From the NCBI GenBank assembly GCA_035499215.1, contig DATJZH010000023.1:1-7948 (forward strand): DNA of 7,948 bases. The letters are read 5' to 3'. Below are positions 6,558-7,948 of the stretch, piece by piece; position 1 is the first letter of the stretch, and every line of letters starts with the position of its first letter. The notes beneath the pieces were generated by a model that was given only the letters and a program-made list of their open reading frames with translations, was not told where the DNA came from and searched no databases. A program made the translations under genes and the position numbers. This stretch comes from DATJZH01 sp035499215 (GTDB taxonomy: Bacteria; Actinomycetota; Actinomycetes; Streptosporangiales; Streptosporangiaceae).

Positions 6558-6621
6558 GCAGGCCGGGCGGCGGCGCAGGCCGGGAGGCGGCGCCGCAGGC
6601 GGGCAGCGCCGCAGGCGGGCA
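6558..6621. repeat. GC-rich tandem repeats in the divergent intergenic region
   Basis: The core gcaggc(c)ggg recurs at 6558, 6575, 6595 and 6611. The last two copies lie in perfect 16-bp tandem units, gcgccgcaggcgggca, at 6590-6605 and 6606-6621. It separates the control elements of the two divergent universal stress genes. It resembles the GC-rich array after the deaminase gene in style but not in unit sequence. Confidence 0.75.
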
Positions 6622-6683
6622 GGATAAGTGCTGCAGCGAAATCATCGCGCTGGCGCAACTCCCGCCGGAGGACCCGCCGGACG

Positions 6684-6698
6684 GGGACCTTCGCCCCT
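6684..6698 (+). promoter_or_regulatory. DosR-like box upstream of the plus-strand universal stress gene
   Basis: The site reads GGGACCTTCGCCCCT. Against the recalled DosR-type consensus GGGACTTNNGNCCCT, 11 of 12 fixed positions agree; against the 14-base core GGGACTWWAGTCCC, 11 of 14. It ends 92 bases before the ATG at 6791, in the right orientation and distance for an activator. It matches the dyad before porC at 13 of 15 positions. Confidence 0.5.
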
Positions 6699-6699
6699 T

Positions 6700-6715
6700 A
6701 GCCGCTGTTGCGGCT
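6700..6715. other. Perfect 6-bp hairpin next to the regulatory box
   Basis: AGCCGC (6700-6705) and GCGGCT (6710-6715) form a perfect stem around the loop TGTT. It follows the DosR-like box by one base and lies about 75 bases before the universal stress gene. It could be a second protein-binding dyad or a leader stem; no T-run follows, so a terminator is unlikely. Confidence 0.4.
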
Positions 6716-6730
6716 GTCTCCCACTCTGGC

Positions 6731-6772
6731 AGCGGTGCTGGAGCGCCGTAAGCAAGCGGTGCTGGAGTGCCG
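6731..6772. repeat. 18-bp direct repeat in the leader of the plus-strand universal stress gene
   Basis: agcggtgctggagcgccg at 6731-6748 is repeated at 6755-6772 with one change (17 of 18), a 24-base period. It ends 18 bases before the ATG at 6791. Both divergent universal stress genes therefore have a direct repeat just before their ribosome site, though with unrelated sequence. Confidence 0.65.
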
Positions 6773-6790
6773 CAGGGAAAGGAAAGGCCG

Positions 6791-7219
6791 ATGTACGAGA
6801 GACTGCTTGTCGCCGTGGATCACTCACACGTCAGCGAGCACGTGCTCAAGGCGGCAACGGAACTGGCGCTGCTCGCCAGCGCCGAGGTCTGGGTGCTGCA
6901 TCTGCGCGAGCGCGAGGCCATGGCCAAGGCGCCTGGCGCGCCGGCGCTGGTGGCGGCAGAGACCACTGACAAGGCAGAAGCGGAGGTGGAGGCCGCGGTC
7001 GACAAGCTGGCCAGAGCCGGCGTCAAGGCACATGGCGAGGTGCGGAACACGATTTTCGGGCACGCAGCCCGTGAGATCATCGCGGACGCCGAGGCGCACG
7101 ACGTAGGTCTGATCATCATGGGCTCCAAGGGCAGGGGCGACCTGGCCGGGCTCGTTCTCGGCAGCACCACGCACAAGGTGATTCACCTGACCGAGCGGCC
7201 CGTGCTGGTAGTCCGCTGA
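6791..7219 (+). CDS. Universal stress protein (UspA family), ATP-binding type
   Basis: A 142-residue USP with the classic opening MYERLLVAVD (D10), an alpha-helical charged middle part (about 56-80), and the full ATP signature G111-S-K-G114, nine residues, G124-S125, then the closing strand ERPVLVVR. GSKGRGDLAGLVLGS is close to the textbook form, closer than in the divergent paralogue, whose middle reads GSSGMTDVP. The ATG at 6791 is preceded by the purine-rich aaggaaagg; the in-frame GTG at 6767 lies inside the upstream direct repeat and would add MPQGKERP, so it is disfavoured. The gene is divergent from the other universal stress gene and carries its own DosR-like box. Its 3' end converges with the nitroreductase gene. 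A role in low-oxygen or redox stress is likely from family and context. Confidence 0.95.
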   Translation: MYERLLVAVDHSHVSEHVLKAATELALLASAEVWVLHLREREAMAKAPGAPALVAAETTDKAEAEVEAAVDKLARAGVKAHGEVRNTIFGHAAREIIADAEAHDVGLIIMGSKGRGDLAGLVLGSTTHKVIHLTERPVLVVR

Positions 7220-7265
7220 CGCCCGGCCGTCAGGCGCCCCGAGGCCAGGGCACCTGACGCCCGGC
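7216..7265. repeat. 12-bp direct repeat spanning the stop of the universal stress gene
   Basis: ctgacgcccggc occurs at 7216-7227, overlapping the stop codon TGA (7217-7219), and again at 7254-7265. The second copy shares its ctgacg with the right arm of the hairpin at 7228-7259. Confidence 0.55.
7228..7259. terminator. Hairpin between convergent genes, likely bidirectional terminator
   Basis: cgtcaggcgccc (7228-7239) pairs with gggcacctgacg (7248-7259): a 12-base stem with one C-A mismatch and an eight-base loop. It fills the 53-base gap between the stop of the plus-strand universal stress gene and the stop of the minus-strand nitroreductase gene. There is no T-run, as for the other convergent hairpin in the window. 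Confidence 0.65.
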
Positions 7266-7272
7266 GCACCGG

Positions 7273-7948
7273 CTAAGCCTGCGCCGCCGCGCCGTCGCCG
7301 ACAATGCGCATCACGTCGCAGATGGGGCGGCGCGGCGTGGGCGGGCCCGCATGCGCATAGCCGAACCGCAGGATCATCTGCGGATGCTCGCCCAGGCCCC
7401 GGCCGTCGCTGGCAAGCGGCGCGTCGGGCACCTCGAGCGCCTGGGTCAGCGGCGAGGCCGCGACGCCGCGGTGGGTGGCCACCAGCAGGACGCGCTGCAG
7501 CGCCTGCCCGGCCCGCAGCCATGCTGTCCTGTCGGCTGACCGCGTCGAGAGGATGGCGAGCTGCGGATTCTCCTCGAATTCCACCGGCTCGGGCCGGTAC
7601 CACCGGCCCGCCCTGAGGTTGCGCACCGGCGGCAGTGCGCCAGCGGCCTTCGGGGCCATCGCGCGGGCCGGGACGCCGTCGTACCGGCGGACCCGGCCGG
7701 TCCAGGCGGCCAGCTCACGGAGGTATCCGCGGTCGGCGCGCAGCTCGCGGTCGGCAGTGGCGGTGAGCTCGAGCACGTGCTGCACCTCGCCGCCGTCGAG
7801 GAACCGCAGCGAGGCACCTTCGAGCGCCGCCGCCTCGGCGAGTTCGGCCCGCACGGGACGCGGCAGCGGCGGCCCGGTGAACGGCCGCCTGCTCGTATGC
7901 CGGCGGCCGATGGCCGCGTGCAGGTCGCGCTCGCCGCAGCGAAGCTGA
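7273..7948 (-). CDS. Acg-like NAD(P)H nitroreductase family protein, C-terminal part (5' end outside window)
   Basis: An open frame runs from the window edge (first full codon at 7947) to TAG at 7273, giving 224 residues. The family around mycobacterial Acg (Rv2032) is about 330 residues, so roughly the first third is missing. The visible protein starts with ERDLHAAIGRRHTSRRPF (from the sixth residue), the conserved RR-T-RRPF block of the FMN-binding nitroreductase fold. Later blocks are equally typical: PQLAILST, WLRAGQALQRVLLVAT, SPLTQALEVPDAP, PQMILRFGYA and PPTPRRPICDV. The GTG at 7854 is not the start: the conserved block lies upstream of it. Acg-type proteins are strongly induced in hypoxia through DosR in mycobacteria; they may sequester or reduce flavin-linked substrates, and the true substrate is unsettled. 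Confidence 0.9.
   Translation of the reverse strand, partial: QLRCGERDLHAAIGRRHTSRRPFTGPPLPRPVRAELAEAAALEGASLRFLDGGEVQHVLELTATADRELRADRGYLRELAAWTGRVRRYDGVPARAMAPKAAGALPPVRNLRAGRWYRPEPVEFEENPQLAILSTRSADRTAWLRAGQALQRVLLVATHRGVAASPLTQALEVPDAPLASDGRGLGEHPQMILRFGYAHAGPPTPRRPICDVMRIVGDGAAAQA

Noticed and set aside
6558..6621. Tandem units considered as a CRISPR array
   Set aside because: Units are 16-17 bp, directly adjacent, without unique spacers, and there are no cas genes.
6376..6645. An in-frame 90-residue N-terminal extension of the minus-strand universal stress gene
   Set aside because: It is proline/alanine-rich, crosses the repeats and the dyad, and the ATG at 6375 has an excellent ribosome site right before the family's conserved first strand.
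6590..7262. A + strand small gene in the intergenic region before 6791
   Set aside because: The frames there are built from the GC repeats, lack a ribosome site and show no domain likeness.
7273..7854. A complete nitroreductase gene starting at the GTG at 7854
   Set aside because: The frame stays open to the window edge and the upstream part encodes the conserved ERDLHAAIGRRHTSRRPF block, so the gene is cut by the window.

Overview
The window is GC-rich chromosomal DNA with long, heavily G/C-third-position reading frames and Shine-Dalgarno-led genes. The gene set (P-II protein, universal stress proteins, an Acg-type nitroreductase, pyruvate:ferredoxin oxidoreductase) and the regulatory motifs fit a high-GC actinomycete. 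I cannot place it more precisely from sequence alone.

Layout. 1-129 holds the last 42 codons of a P-II nitrogen regulator. 130-512 has no intact gene but carries a frameshifted scrap of a DHA2-type drug exporter. 513-989 (+) is a small RibD-like zinc deaminase, followed by GC-rich tandem repeats and a strong hairpin (1106-1136) that separates it from a convergent operon. 5773-1151 (-) is a compact four-gene operon for a multisubunit 2-oxoacid (probably pyruvate) oxidoreductase, in the order gamma, alpha, beta, then a GltD-like FAD/NAD(P) oxidoreductase with a fused 2[4Fe-4S] ferredoxin tail. 5899-6375 (-) is a universal stress protein just upstream of that operon. 6376-6790 is a 415-base divergent control region with repeats and two dyads. 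6791-7219 (+) is a second universal stress protein. 7273 to the window end (-) is the C-terminal part of an Acg-like FMN nitroreductase.

How it fits together. Universal stress proteins and Acg-type nitroreductases are classic members of the DosR/DevR hypoxia-dormancy regulon of mycobacteria. Here they flank the oxygen-sensitive pyruvate oxidoreductase operon. I find three 15-bp dyads resembling the DosR box: one before the por operon, one before each universal stress gene. Two of them agree at 13 of 15 positions. The simplest reading is a hypoxia-induced island that oxidises pyruvate to acetyl-CoA when respiration slows and passes the electrons through a built-in ferredoxin/flavin module to NAD(P). 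The NAD(P) coupling and the hypoxic control are inferences. The gene families and the boxes themselves are seen in the sequence.
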